This document shows, piece by piece, positions 11,746 to 23,127 of a DNA stretch of 64,000 nt. How positions within the stretch are numbered: the first letter of the stretch is position 1; every line of letters begins with the position of its first letter. The stretch is taken from NCBI GenBank assembly GCA_946894095.1, contig OX335649.1:13348001-13412000 (forward strand), written 5' to 3'. Made by a program: the position numbers and the translations under genes. Origin of the DNA: Incurvaria masculella (Eukaryota > Arthropoda > Insecta > Lepidoptera > Incurvariidae). Under the pieces are notes generated by a model that worked only from the letters and a program-made list of their open reading frames with translations, did no database searches and was not told the DNA's origin.

Positions 11746-13754
11746 ATCGCATTTGCTTTATCGTATCCAAGCAAGGTGTCTAAGCTACTTCTCCTCTTCA
11801 ATATTTGTTTAAAAAAAACATCTTTGGACAAATAAAGTTAGCCAGAATATGTAGAAATAAAAGTACAAAAGTATATAAAAGGCATTTTTCGAAGAAAGTT
11901 ATAAAACAACATACAATTGTTTTCGCCTTCAAACCACCACCCGGTTCTCGATATGAACATAGCTACTGTAATATCCTAATCAATCATAACATAATATAAT
12001 TACGAGAACAGTAAATGGATGAAATCGGTGGAAGGAACACTCGCTAATACATATGATTTAATTATTAGTTACGCGAATCTTTTTTCTATCCCAATATGCG
12101 GGAGTGTGATTGATTACAAGGGACGTGACTTTGTACGTTCGATAGCATCGTACTGATGCGGGCATTAAGCTGAAATATATGAAGGATTTTCAGTCGGGGG
12201 TAATCTACCGCACGTACTGCCGCAGCGCGATTGTAATCTCCGCTTCGATTACTTTCCAAGGCTTGAGGCATATTTGTGGCTCTGTAGCTCAGCCTGTCAG
12301 CAAAATTGCTCTATCACTTCGATATAGCGTTTTCAAAACATATTGCCTGAGTAGAAAATGTTAGCTATACGTGGCAATGCCAACCGCGGCAAAATCTCTT
12401 CTCAGTGAGTAATGAGTATTTTTTTGCGAATTCCATGGTTCACTATATATGGGAAAGCTTACACTCTGAGATTATACCGTTTTGATTATCCAGCAAATAA
12501 TTGAAAAAAAAAGTTGAAATAATTATAAGACAATTCCTTAGTAGCCATCCCGTTAATGTAACAACCTCTAAAGAACAAGCGAGCTTTTAAAATTAGATTT
12601 CCGGAAACAAAAATTATAAATACCTACATTTTTAAATTGAAAAAAAAAATAGAACTCAATTGTAGAGCGAGGAACGTGTGTAGAAGTATGATGTGATTGT
12701 ATCGCATGAAGCCTACGTGATAAAGATAAAGAAATGTATGAATATACATATAAAATAGTAACACATAGTAACACAACACAGCTTCGCAAATGGTTTTTTT
12801 CTAAGTGGAGACGATAACTTATCTTAGTAAACCATCACGATCATTCGCTCCGTACTAATATGGTGTTGTACAATGTGAGTAACACAGTACGTTTAGCATG
12901 TTGCTCTTGCAAATTAACACCAACACACACGAGGGGTTATTTTTTATGCATACAATAGTATTTTTCTTCCTTTAGAATAAAATGCTTGTTACCTTTACCC
13001 TCTTAGATTTTGTTTTCTCATATCGAAAAATGTGTTATAAATTCTTTAATTCTCCCAATGGTGCTCATTCTCGTTATGTATTGTCATGAATACTTTCTGA
13101 AACCGTTACTCGCTTAGCGATACTTAGACCCTATTTTTTTAAACAAACGAAAGATTTTTTGGATTTTTTGTAATTCTGGTTTCTTCATTTAGTATGAACA
13201 TAGTTTACATAATTTCGTCATATACATCCATCTGCCAGTTTATATGTAACAGACTTGTTATCCCCTTGATTTTAACAAATTTCTGTTAAATCTTGCGATT
13301 CGATACGCTGGATGAAGCTTAGCTTCAACGTTTCAGAACAAAAGGTCTCCACGGATATCATTACTAAACTTTATTCTCCGTCGCTCTCTAATTCTGATTC
13401 AGCCTCTACGGAATGATAACTACAATTTAAGTGTCGTCCAGAGACCTTCTTACCTAAATATCTTTGTACACTATTACCAAATTCTTTGAGCCTCTTTCAC
13501 GTAAACTTACACCTATTTGTCATACTCCGCTGTAATTACAATTTTGTGTAAGAGGTAGAAATATCTTTGAAAATATTCCTCTCCGTGAAATACATCCCAC
13601 TGAACCCGTGCAAATACATATTTCTGATAATGTTTACGGACCTACTTAAATATTTTTGATTTATTTACACATTGGCAAAAAACCTAATGGGTACTAACTA
13701 AATAAATCGTCAGTCATGTGAGCGCTCGTTTTAAATAACGCACATTGCTTCAAT
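11746..13754. other. AT-rich, nothing recognised
   Basis: No exon or well-bounded repeat. A tRNA-like stretch (GGCTCTGTAGCTCAGCCTGTCAGC) near 12278 lacks a matching B-box. Confidence 0.45.
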
Positions 13755-13920
13755 CAAAATATACTTTTCCGTGCTAAGAAATTACATCGCTTTTTTCGAC
13801 GAATATTATATGTATTCTGGAATTATTATATAGGAAATGGCGGAATCGGTAAACGCACTGCCCGCAACAGTTTTGCTTGCTGGTTCCAGTCCAGTCATTC
13901 AAATTTGAAGAGTTGTTATG
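13755..13920 (+). mobile_element. SINE-like repeat with tRNA-Leu-type D-arm (copy 1)
   Basis: Holds ATGGCGGAATCGGTAAACGC at 13838-13857 followed 35 bases later by CTGGTTCCAGTCCAGTC, resembling the D-arm and T-arm of a prokaryote-type tRNA-Leu. The flank AATATACTTTTCCGTGCTAAG (from 13758) recurs beside the copy near 46.2 kb. No cloverleaf can be closed, so it is a tRNA-derived repeat and not a tRNA gene. Confidence 0.5.
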
Positions 13921-14029
13921 TTTACAGCTTTCTTTATTTATTTAAGGTCTTCTTGATTTACTGTTGATCATATTTACATAATAAATTACTTGAAAAAAGC
14001 GACATACAAGTATTTTCACTCTAGTCAAT

Positions 14030-14335
14030 CTAGGATTGGCTCTAGCGTCTGATGCCAAATACGATCTTGGTGACGACGCCAATATGTTTGAAAATTCAAT
14101 ATTTGCAGTCAATCTCCACGACGCAGTTAAAGCGGTAAATCAATGTATTTTGATTGAATGTATGTATAATCATAAACACGGGCAGGTTAGCAGGAGGCAT
14201 TTTTTACAAATTTATGCGTATAAAACGAGCGAGGTGGCGAAATTGGTAGTTACACCATGGATTAAACAGCTACACAGCCTTCGTAAGGTTTCTGGTTAGT
14301 TCGCGTCCACCCTTGCAGTATATTCATTAATTATT
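14030..14335 (+). mobile_element. SINE-like repeat with tRNA-Leu-type D-arm (copy 2)
   Basis: GCGAGGTGGCGAAATTGGTAG at about 14229 and GGTTAGTTCGCGTCC at about 14293 again resemble a prokaryote-type tRNA-Leu. The segment TCTGATGCCAAATACGATCT with GGTGACGACGCCAATA (14050-14090) recurs at 15245-15300 as TCCGATACCAAAATCGATGT, so a longer repeat is involved. The 87-residue open frame here is not conserved in the other copy and I treat it as non-coding. Confidence 0.45.
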
Positions 14336-14756
14336 GTTATTTCCTTAATTAATGAATTCTTTCTTGATAAATATATCACTATCATTGCTTAAATCATAAA
14401 AACATATTTATTTCCTGCTGCATCACCCATCTTATCATACACTACTTTGAAAGTTTTAATTTTAGTTTTGTACGCTTCAGTGATAATGTTTTAAATCAAT
14501 TAAGCATTTAAACTCAGTCCTTTTGAGCTTACAATTTACAGCTTTAAAACTAACACAGCCTCACTGATAACTTTAGTCCTCTATTTGTTATAAAATTTGT
14601 TCCTTTTTCTGCAAAATACATGCGCTTTCGTGTACGTTCAAAATTATATTAATAAATCGACAAAAATATAATATTAGGTCGTCTCTTTGAAATGACGAAC
14701 GAAATCTTCCTGTAATAACCAAAATTTGCTAAAGGTTTAGCATTTGTTTTTAAGTA

Positions 14757-15050
14757 AGTGGACATGAATGGCTAATACCACACATACTTTCATGATATTA
14801 GAACACACCTCATAGGAAATAAATACCTTACCAGGAACTTTCTTATATTGCACAGCTACATTGAAATCTTTCTTTAAAATTGACGCGTGAATAAAAATAT
14901 TAATGCAAAACGTGAAAGAACAATTCCATAATTTAATAGCGTTGACTTGAATGGAAAACACGGTCAATCTTCATTGTCGCTTCGACATTCGTCCATATAA
15001 TGCGATGGTACCAACCTGAGAGGAGTTAACTCTACCTAGTAAGTAGTGAA
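14757..15050 (-). mobile_element. SINE fragment (shared-body family)
   Basis: The minus-strand body carries GGTACCATCGCATTAT, CATTGTCGCTTCGAC (complement), CCAGGAACTTTC and GGACATGAATGGCTAATACC (complement end). The head is missing and the copy is old. Confidence 0.6.
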
Positions 15051-16374
15051 TAGCATAAATATATTTTTGGAGGAACCTGTCGCAAACATTGAGACGAATA
15101 TCCTTTCCCAAATGGTTTTCTGATTATTTTCAATATGTAATTATAATGTTTCAAAGTAGATTTTGTTAAATATCAAATTAATGAGATAATGTCGTATCCA
15201 TTAAATACATAAACATTATCATGTTAAATCCGGCTGACTATTTAGTGTCCGATACCAAAATCGATGTTGGTGACAGCAGCAATAAGGTTGATACCTCAAA
15301 CATTGCATTCACAAAGCTTGCGTAGGATCCATACGCGAAATCTACAGTGCCTCTTGTAGTAGATAGGGCCTAAGTTCTTAAGGTGTGCAAGAATAATAGG
15401 TTTATAAATACTTATTTATTTTATAAAATTCATGATTTTCTTTGCAAAATTCTTTTGATCTAATTACTTAACGTGGAGGATCGTGAGAAGTAGGTTATTC
15501 TTTTTTTTTCTGAAGGACATAAGATTAAATGCAATAAATAATATCGATTGTTTTTAAACAGTAGTGGTAATATCCAAGATGCGCACGTTTTAGAAAAGGC
15601 TAGAGATAGGAAGAGAGTAAGAGAGGGAGTGTGGCGTGGGCATGAAGGTGGCCGCTGGCCGCTCGTAATGAATGCTCTTGCCGCCAATAAATTGAGCGTT
15701 GTCTGACACTAAACGCGCCGCTGTTTACTAAGTGTAGGCAGGTTGGGTTCGCTTTGGCTCTGGGTTACGAGGCCGATATCCACCGGAATTATATGATAAG
15801 CCAAACATTGTAATGTTTTCAGGATTATGGACAAAAACATTTGTAACAAATAATGTTAAGTATATTATAAATGATTGTTCATCACAAAATTAAGACAATT
15901 ATGTAACAGTATAATTCTTGCATTCAACAACATATTTATAGATTCCCGAGAAAAGTAATCCTAAGTTTTATAACGATATTTTTACTATTGCACCCGGAAT
16001 TAATGATATTTGCACTTTTAACCCTATACTTAGTGTACAAGTAAATGTATTGTACCTAAATATCGTCCTGAATAGATGTTTTAAAGTTTTTATAATAAAT
16101 GCAAATGTTTGACCATTGCATGTCCGGAATGAATTATATTTGCATTATGTACCTTATATTCGGTGTACAAATAAATTATTGGTCTTGGTATGGCGAACAG
16201 CTCCTAAGATTATAGTATATTTTGGTTTCAAATTTGGTAATGTAGCGAGTCTTTTTTTGTTTTTATTTACAAGTAACCGCATGCAAAATTTTACTCTACA
16301 AAAAATATTATATTCCACAAAACCCATAGAAAAGAGGCCTAGTCTATAAAATAGGCAGGTTTGTGAATTTCAGC
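15051..16374. other. AT-rich, nothing coding recognised
   Basis: Contains the diverged partner (15235-15310) of the repeat at 14030-14090. It also has two imperfect direct repeats (AATTNATNATATTTGCANT...GTGTACAANTAAAT) near 16000-16050 and 16130-16172. No exon was found. Confidence 0.45.
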
Positions 16375-16850
16375 GCGGGAAAATAACATTTATACTTGCA
16401 CTTACTTAAGGCGCATATATACCATAGCGTAAAGTCAAGATACGCGCGGCGGTATCTAGCCAGTGTCATCATGTCAGCGGGAGGGTACACACGTTTCACG
16501 CGCTCCGTTCCCGCTCCAAAAACCAGAAATAACACTCGTTTCCTGATTTTGTGAAATTCCTGTGTTTAGAAGATTTTTTAACAGCAATGGGGATGTGGAC
16601 CTCATTATGGCTGAGAGGTAAAATATTTTCTCTCCTATTCCTCTAAATAGAAAATGGCTTTAAAAAGTAAAAAAGGTCATTTTAGATTTTTTTTTCGATG
16701 ATTTGGACGTGTTTCGTGTTTTGGACAAAACAGGAATATGTACCTTCGCAAACGTACGTTCTATTACCTTAGTATTTTTTTAATGTTTAAAAACCAAAGA
16801 ATTTATTGTAATCGACTTCAGAAAAACGTTAATATTTAGGTATTTATTCC
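16375..16850 (+). repeat. Dispersed repeat shared with 60515-60685
   Basis: AAGGCGCATATATACCATAGCG, GTTTTGGACAAAACAGGAAT, TACCTTCGCAAACGTAC and AATCGACTTCAGAAAAACGTT appear in the same order at 60520-60690. The region 16450-16560 is an insertion relative to that copy. Confidence 0.6.
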
Positions 16851-17804
16851 CCTATGAGTTCCGTGTTAAAAGTTGCCATTTTCAAGGTAGCAATAATTGC
16901 AAAAAAGCAATAATTTTTAGATATATGTTGTTAGATAGATTAGATGTTAGATATATCTAGGTGACTTAAGAAACGTATCCATATTTTTGCACCTATTCGG
17001 ATCTCTATCCTTTTATCGGCGAAGCTGACAAACCCACTTGCATTTTCATTCCGATCTTGGCTTCTTGTCAAATTGATTTTGGCTGGATAAATATAAGATT
17101 TCAAGTGGATATGGCATGTTGGCGTAAGTCAATATACAATTATGAACACAATTCTAGTATAATGGACGCCATCACAGATCTCGAAACCAATTTTGACAAA
17201 AGACAAGCAAATTTCCAAGGTCTTATTGATGGTTCGGAATAGTTGTGTAAATAAAATATAGGCACCTCGTCTTTTTTTACAAAAAGTATACTCGCAGGTA
17301 CACTCCATAAACATTCATAAAATTTCATTGAAATCGGTTGGGTGGTTACAGAGATTGGCGTGTACGAAGATAATTACACGTTATTTTTATAGATTAAGAT
17401 ATAACATTTATTTATAATTAATTTTGACATGTAATATATCTCTACTTTATGTTGACTGGAAGAAAAACGTTAATAAAAATTTTTAGCTGTTGATAGATTT
17501 CTTCACTTGAAGAAAACACATTTTATACAGGCATGCTTTGTAACATACCGTTACTTTATTAATTTTAATTTTTAGGCGTTATCAATATTTGTATGTCATA
17601 TCCTTATTGAACTTCACTTACGGTAGCCTTCAGAACAATGTCAGTGTCTATGCATACTCACAATGGACATTTATAGTTATCTATATAATGGAAAATTATG
17701 CATTTCAAGGAACCAACCGTCAAAATTATTCTAGAAACAAAACAACAAACAACGAACATTGGTACCGTCTCTTTCTATCATCCAGCAATTCAAGAAGGCT
17801 GTCT
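16851..17804. other. AT-rich, nothing recognised
   Basis: Short open frames on both strands (e.g. 17057-17242) show no domain, splice logic or composition shift. Confidence 0.45.
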
Positions 17805-18085
17805 CCCTCGTGCGCGCGCGCCTAGCGACACTACAGAGCCAATGGGAGAGGACGGCAGCCATCTTGTTGTTCGCCCGCGAGGGCGCGAAAGCATCTCGCC
17901 GCGACAGACCGCCGACCACCGCGAGTAACGCCAGTCGCGTCTCGCTGTCGCCGCTTTCGGGCTGGCTCGGTGGAGCACAACCGCACCCTCCGTCTCTTCG
18001 AAGCCCACCCCGTGCTTCTTGGAGTGGGCTCCGCCAACGACTCGCCCTGTGGTGCGGTGCGTCCACCGCTGAGGAGACACCGAAG
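17805..18085. promoter_or_regulatory. CpG-rich island, possible promoter or first exon
   Basis: A sharp GC/CpG-rich block in AT-rich DNA. On the plus strand it has GAGCCAATGGGAGAGG (CCAAT-box type) and GGCAGCCATCTTG (YY1-type; on the minus strand AAGATGGCTGCC). Open frames on both strands pass through it without a recognisable domain. It may be a promoter or 5' exon, possibly of the minus-strand receptor gene or an unseen transcript; the sequence does not decide. Confidence 0.35.
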
Positions 18086-18104
18086 TTTACAAATGGTTTT
18101 CTTT

Positions 18105-18165
18105 TTAACCGACTTCAAAAAAAGGAGGAGGTTCTCAATTCGTGGAAATATTTTTTTTTATATTA
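18105..18165 (+). repeat. Fragment of AACCGACTTC repeat
   Basis: TTTTAACCGACTTCAAAAAAAGGAGGAGGTTCTCAATTCG-type start, shared with 23128-23180 and, inverted, 50352-50397. Only the end of the family is present. Followed at 18435-18605 by a diverged copy of the repeat at 2990-3240. Confidence 0.6.
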
Positions 18166-18605
18166 TAATGACTGAAGTGTCGAGTTCATATCAATTTTTC
18201 CTGTCTACATGTTGCACGATAAACGGAAGTTGAGCCTAATTATAATATGAGGCCAAAACAATAAAATGCTATACAGTGACCCTTGCTGTTTTGAGTTTTA
18301 GTTATAGTGTAATTATAAGATCTTGTTCTCAATTGTCCTAGAAAATTCGAATAGGCTATTAAGAAAATATACATGCCTTAATTAAGGAAGCTACCTAGTA
18401 AGTATTACAAATATTTCACAGGCATTTCGTCTACTTACGGCGCTTAAGAGGATAATAAGTTAATCAAGTTTCATACAATGGATCGTGCCCGTTCTCTCAG
18501 TCCAAAAAAGGAATATTTTTCTGATATTTTGAATATTTAATAAATCAACTGAGAGCTGAATCTATGTTTTTGATACATTAACTTATATTCGTGATATACG
18601 CCCTT

Positions 18606-20020
18606 AAAAATGTGTATACACATATAAAGAGGCGTATATCATGGTTGCAGGTTATGGTATAAAAAATAGAAGTATTTTGAACTTATATTAATTTGAATAC
18701 TATAACTATTCACGTATGTGATTATAGCTTATTATTCAACATCATTACACTACATGTTTTCAGAACTGTATACATAAAACTACTTATTTTCCGTGGCTTC
18801 ACACGAGTTGAATTGGGGTTTTCATTATATGTGCCACTTCTATGCACCTACTATAATATAGGGAAAACGGTTACCAAATATATATACCATAATAAATGGA
18901 AAACGAGTAACAAATAACCAAACTTTGCTATTTATAATTGGTATTGGTGGGACGATAGCTAGCCGGGCAGACCATCGTTACCACGGTAGACAGCGTAGTA
19001 GCCATTCACATCGCGGTGTTATTAAAACGGTGTTTATTGAAAAACGCGTAAAATAATAAAACTATTAATACATACATATGCACGCTGAAGGTATTTTGGC
19101 AGGCGCCCAATCAATTTCGTACAACGATGCGTTCATGGCCGGTCATTTCTGGGTAGGCTGATCAATGAAATTATGTAAATTATTGGCTACCGAACATCGA
19201 ATTTGTGGCAGACAACTACTAAACCGAGCTGAAATTATTGCCAAAATAATATCCATTCATTTCTTCGTTATCTTTTACACAGATTGGAGACGTTCGCCTG
19301 ACATTCGAAAATTAAAATCCCTAGACAAGCCGTATTTTACAAGTAAAACTACTGGTCCAATTTACTTTATATTTGGTTATTTATTATCCGGCAACAAATA
19401 TGTATGTTTATAAATTTATGTTTTTTTTTAATCAAGACCGACTGAAATTACATCAAAAAGATCTTGACACAAGTTTTGACAAAGGATATATTATTCTAAA
19501 ACACAAAGATATGCAGAAACAGATAGATGTTTGATATGTCAGATACCAAATAACAAGAACGTGGGAAATAGTTTTTAAATAAATAGTAAACTACGTTTGT
19601 ATGGGGAGCTTAATTTTATGATGCTTAGAACACAGTATCTGATACATACATAATGTAACTAGTATGAATCATCAGTTTAACAAAAAAATCACAATTCATA
19701 CAATAAGTTGTAGTTTCTTCAGTTTATGTTACTTATTTCGATGAGTTTAGGCTACTAGATACGCGTCGAATGTATGCATCTGCCTGCATGCAAAGATAAT
19801 CAAATGATATACGAATATGAATTGTATATTTTTTACGTCTAAAACAAGTTAAGTTTGTCGTAAACCGGTATTAACTAGCACACGATTTACTGGTTTGATG
19901 CCTGGTTTATGCAACAGGATACATTTAAAAATAAACCAACAATTTGATTTGAGTTTATTCAACGATATCTACATTGAATCATTGTAATTCTGTTTTGGAA
20001 ATAACTAGAAAATATTTTTG
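18606..20020. other. AT-rich, nothing coding recognised
   Basis: Only small repeats, such as AAACTACGTTTGTATGGGG at about 19590 (also near 42290 and, inverted, 39105). No exon was found. Confidence 0.45.
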
Positions 20021-20029
20021 GTCGTGATA

Positions 20030-20108
20030 TTTGTCGAAAGAAGGATTCGAACCTGCGACCTTTATCTTAGATATGTCCACTGTACTAAACCGCTGAGATA
20101 TCCTAATA
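20030..20108 (-). mobile_element. tRNA-derived SINE head or tRNA relic
   Basis: The minus strand reads GATATCTCAGCGGTTTAGT (A-box-like) and, 45 bases on, GGTCGCAGGTTCGAATCC (B box). The outer stems do not pair into an acceptor stem, so I do not call a functional tRNA. Confidence 0.5.
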
Positions 20109-20218
20109 AGTAATTACGCCAGCCAACGAATTTCTCGATTATATTCGAAAGGACAAAATTATTGATGATCTACTACTAGACTAGGCTCGTAGCCTAGTGG
20201 CGCGGGGACTGGACTAGC

Positions 20219-20836
20219 CACAGAACAATTAGGAGGTAAGAATTGTGAAGTGGGCGGAACTCGCGCGCCGGTCTTTAGCGGGGACCCGCGCACTTCATAC
20301 GCGCATGATTCACTCTTCTGCGGCGTTCCTGTGCATTAACTTATCCGTGATACAATCTAAAATTGAAAAGGAGTAATGCCGTACTGTGCCATAATAACGT
20401 GTAAACGCGACAGCCGGGTGCACAACCTTCATAATGGCGGAGTTTAATATCACCGGTTAGTTTCATTTACATGTATAGCGATAAAACTTACAACAAAAAC
20501 ACTACGAAACAATATGGCGTCGCGGCGTCGCTTTGCTTGCCGGGTCATGTCTCGCTACTCTGTTAGTGACTGCGTGCGTGTGAGGCGCTCGGCCGTGTTC
20601 GAAAGTGACGTAACATTTGATTGCAAACAGTATTGGAATTCCAACATAGATCCATTACGTTAAGGTTCATATTAACTGAACAAATGTGGATTTGTTGTTT
20701 GGTTATTAATTAAGAAGGGATAGCCAATTGCGACGGCAATACATCCGCGAAGCAAAAAGGTCTTAAGTAAAACGGTAACAGCGGTCCTGGAACAAATTTA
20801 CAAACGTTTCACTTCCTGCCTCCTCAATATTCCATG
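20219..20836 (+). mobile_element. P-like DNA transposon, non-autonomous, 8-bp target duplication
   Basis: 618 bp inserted into a SINE. GGACTAGC at 20211-20218 and 20837-20844 is the 8-bp target duplication. Ends are imperfect inverted repeats: CACAGAACAATTAGGAGG inward from the left and CATGGAATATTGAGGAGG inward from the right (about 17 of 24 match). Inside is a THAP-like start (20376). An 8-bp duplication plus a THAP DNA-binding start is the signature of the P superfamily. The 3' coding body is absent, so this is an internally deleted derivative that would need transposase from elsewhere. hAT elements also make 8-bp duplications but do not normally carry THAP. Confidence 0.65.
20376..20447 (+). 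pseudogene. THAP-like N-terminal fragment, broken after 23 codons
   Basis: Reads MPYCAIITCKRDSRVHNLHN then GGV and a stop. THAP domains begin with a Met-x-x-Cys start and C-x2-4-C zinc ligands; here C4 and C9 fit. The expected downstream C-x2-H ligands and the AVPTIF box are not found. In P elements this domain lets transposase bind its DNA ends. The open reading stops inside the domain, so this is a remnant, or a first exon whose splice I cannot place. Confidence 0.45.
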
Positions 20837-21218
20837 GGACTAGCGTACCAGAGGCCTGGGTTCAATTCCGACTTGCACCACTGTCGTTCTCTTTTCGAGT
20901 TCGATACGTGCATTTCGTCACGAATGCGAGCTGCTCTATGGTTCGGAACCCATGTAAAACTGTAGGTCCCCTTCCTCTACTAGGTGGTAGGGTTTAAGCC
21001 CGCCCGGGTTCGTACCATCGCATTGGATGAAAATATGTTCGAAGCGGCAATGAAAAATTGTCCGTATTTTCCATCCAGTTCAATGTAGCCATGCTCGTAA
21101 AGGGAAGGTCCTGGCATGGCACCTAATTCCTTCGGGAATGTGGTGTATTGGGCTAATATCATAACGGTAGTTGTGTGGTATTAGCCATCCATGTCAGGTC
21201 GCATAAAATTAAATTAAA

Positions 21219-21956
21219 AAAACAAACCAACGATTTATTTTAAACGCTTTCCAACTATTGTATTTAAATAAATGTATTTAAACCGTTAATAGATGCCTTT
21301 AAACTTAAGGTTACTTAAGAGCCTTCTAATCAAACCGCCCAAATTCAAAATGCACAATATAACTTTACTTTGGTACTTTTTTTATATTAGTCTCTATTCT
21401 TCATTTATTTATTTAACAAAAACAGCTCCCGAATAAAAAAATACATTCAACCAGTTTAAAAATCACAAATAACGGGCGAGAAACTTCCCTAATTTTTTTT
21501 TTACTTTCCCTATATTTGTATTATTTTAATCGTTCACTTTTAAGCTCTACCGATTGATCTGTCATGTTTGATTATAACTTAGAAGAACATGACAGATGAA
21601 TGGACGCAATTACTTACGGGCAACGAAGTCTTACCATGAGATCACCTACCCCGGTACCCCATAGTACGGAATACTAAACACATACAATTCCAACCTAGTA
21701 ATTTATAACATCTCCGAAGTCTATAACATGGCGCAAGATAGCGAGCAAGAAAGACTTGCAGTGACGATCTAAACTTATTTGTATGCCGTAGTTACTTTGT
21801 GGCACCGCATATATTTACGGCAGCGCCGGCCAGTCACTGAGCCTACGAAATTGCTCACTGTATAGGTAGTCGGAGTTCTCACCTAAATTGGCGTAAAAGG
21901 AACTTCAAAGTTACGTAAAAACGTCAAACACATACACGTTTCACAATTTATACAAA
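21219..21956. other. AT-rich with small repeat fragments
   Basis: 21870-21925 (CACCTAAATTGGCGTAAAAG, GTTACGTAAAAACGTCAAAC) is a fragment related to the MITE at 831-1172. Nothing coding was seen. Confidence 0.45.
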
Positions 21957-22180
21957 CACGGACAATTTGAATTGCCGCTTTGAACATCTTTCATTTAATA
22001 CGATGGTACCAACCCGGGCGGAAATAACCTACCTAGTAAGTAAGGAAGGGGACCCACAGTTTAAACCCCGGCCAGCCTCAGCGGTTAAAAATGGTCACCC
22101 ATCCAGAACCTAACCACGCTCAGAGGTGCTTCACCAAGCTTATCGCATGGTAAGGCGTCGCGCCACTGGGCTACCGAGGA
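21957..22180 (-). mobile_element. SINE, head plus partial body
   Basis: The minus strand starts CCTCGGTAGCCCAGTGGCGC, has GGTTAGGTTCTGGATGGGTG (5S box-C-like) and the body up to CAATTCAAATTGTCCG. The 3' half is missing. It retains the ancestral 5S-like box better than the 10.1-kb copy. Confidence 0.8.
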
Positions 22181-22678
22181 TCTGATGTTCTCGAGTTCCA
22201 AAGACACGGAAGAACAACTTACGCTATTCAGTGTCCCGAATTCGCAAGTGTACTAACTACTATCAGTGTATTTACACCTTTTTATCTATGATTTACACTA
22301 ATACGTGCCCGCGCTGCCGCCACGCGAATGAGTTTCGATCGACACTCGTTGCCCTCCTCCGTAACTCGCTGCGCCAGCACTTCTGGCGACTCAACTCCAA
22401 AAAAGACTATTAAGCGTCAGAGCGATGCGGTGGTGGGCGTTTCATGATTAATCAATGTTACTTTGTTGAAGGTAGAAAACGTTTTTGTCGCGACACATTT
22501 TAAATTTAATTTCAGGTCCTTTGTTATTAAGGGAAAAAACTATTGGTTCCTATCACATTGTATTCAACTAGGTACAGCATTTAACATAATTCACATACTA
22601 TCAGACCGGCATCGCGGGTAGACAGAGATGATAGAGCGCCACCGTATGATAGGTAAGATCATAGAATAATAATTTCGT
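22181..22678. other. No gene; dispersed repeat at left side
   Basis: 22188-22240 (TTCTCGAGTTCCAAAGACAC, CAGTGTCCCGAATTCG) belongs to the family at 52255-52430. The remainder shows nothing. Confidence 0.4.
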
Positions 22679-23065
22679 CAGCCTCAGTGGCCTAGTGGCG
22701 CGACACTTCGGCGATCGCTCTCCGAAGTTAAGCAACGCTAGGTCCGGTCTGGTCTTGGATGGGTGACCATTCGACCGTTGAGAGAGGCTGGCCGTGGTTC
22801 GGATTCCACGTTAAGCTGTAGGTCCCCTTCCTTACTTACTAGGTGGTAGGGTTTATCCCGCCCGGGTTGGTACCATCGCATTGGATGAACGATGGTCGAA
22901 GCGGCAATGAAAATTGTCCGTGTTTTCCATCCAGTTCAATGTAGCCGTGCAATATAAGGAAGGTCCTGGCATGGCACCTAGTTCCCATGTGGTGTGTTGG
23001 GCTAATACCATGACAGAACTTGTGGTATTAGCCATCCATGTCCAGTCACATAAAAAAAAAAAAAA
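22679..23065 (+). mobile_element. 5S-rRNA-headed SINE, full length
   Basis: Best-preserved copy of the family. 22712-22768 reads CGAAGTTAAGCAACGC, a GGTCTGGTC spacer and TTGGATGGGTGACC, i.e. the box A - intermediate - box C internal promoter of 5S rRNA. The body follows (GGTTGGTACCATCGCATTGG, CCATCCAGTTCAATGTAGCC, GGTCCTGGCATGGCACC, GGCTAATACCATGAC, GCCATCCATGTCCAGTCAC) and an A-run of 14. The shared body with tRNA-headed copies (20184, 42382) implies head swapping. Confidence 0.88.
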
Positions 23066-23127
23066 ATCGCGTCCTGTACAGACATAAAATATTTTCATAC
23101 TTGCTTTACGATTACTGGCGCCTGATC

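Larger units (their letters stand above)
20184..21218 (+). mobile_element. tRNA-headed SINE split by a transposon insertion
   Basis: Head at 20184-20218 (CTCGTAGCCTAGTGGCGCGG, A-box-like) and remainder at 20845-21218 (GTACCAGAGGCCTGGG then TTCAATTCCGAC as B box, then the shared body and A-rich tail). The unbroken copy at 42382-42781 shows the two parts were contiguous. The break is filled by the element at 20219-20836, flanked by a duplicated GGACTAGC. Confidence 0.85.

Noticed and set aside
14036..14299. 87-residue open frame starting LALASDAKYDLGDD
   Set aside because: The start overlaps a repeat also found at 15245-15300, where the frame is not conserved; it runs through the tRNA-Leu-like segment. 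No domain or splice support.
16576..16620. Small exon ACAG|CAATGGGGATGTGG...GAGAG|GTAAAA with a start codon
   Set aside because: It lies in a dispersed repeat region and no partner exon in phase was found nearby; splice-like edges of this quality occur by chance.
17759..18175. 138-residue plus-strand frame through the CpG island
   Set aside because: GC-rich DNA keeps three other frames open too; composition is Arg/Ser/Pro-rich without a domain. It ends in a dispersed repeat.
20030..20108. A functional tRNA gene
   Set aside because: A and B boxes are present but the ends do not pair over seven bases; it looks like a SINE head.
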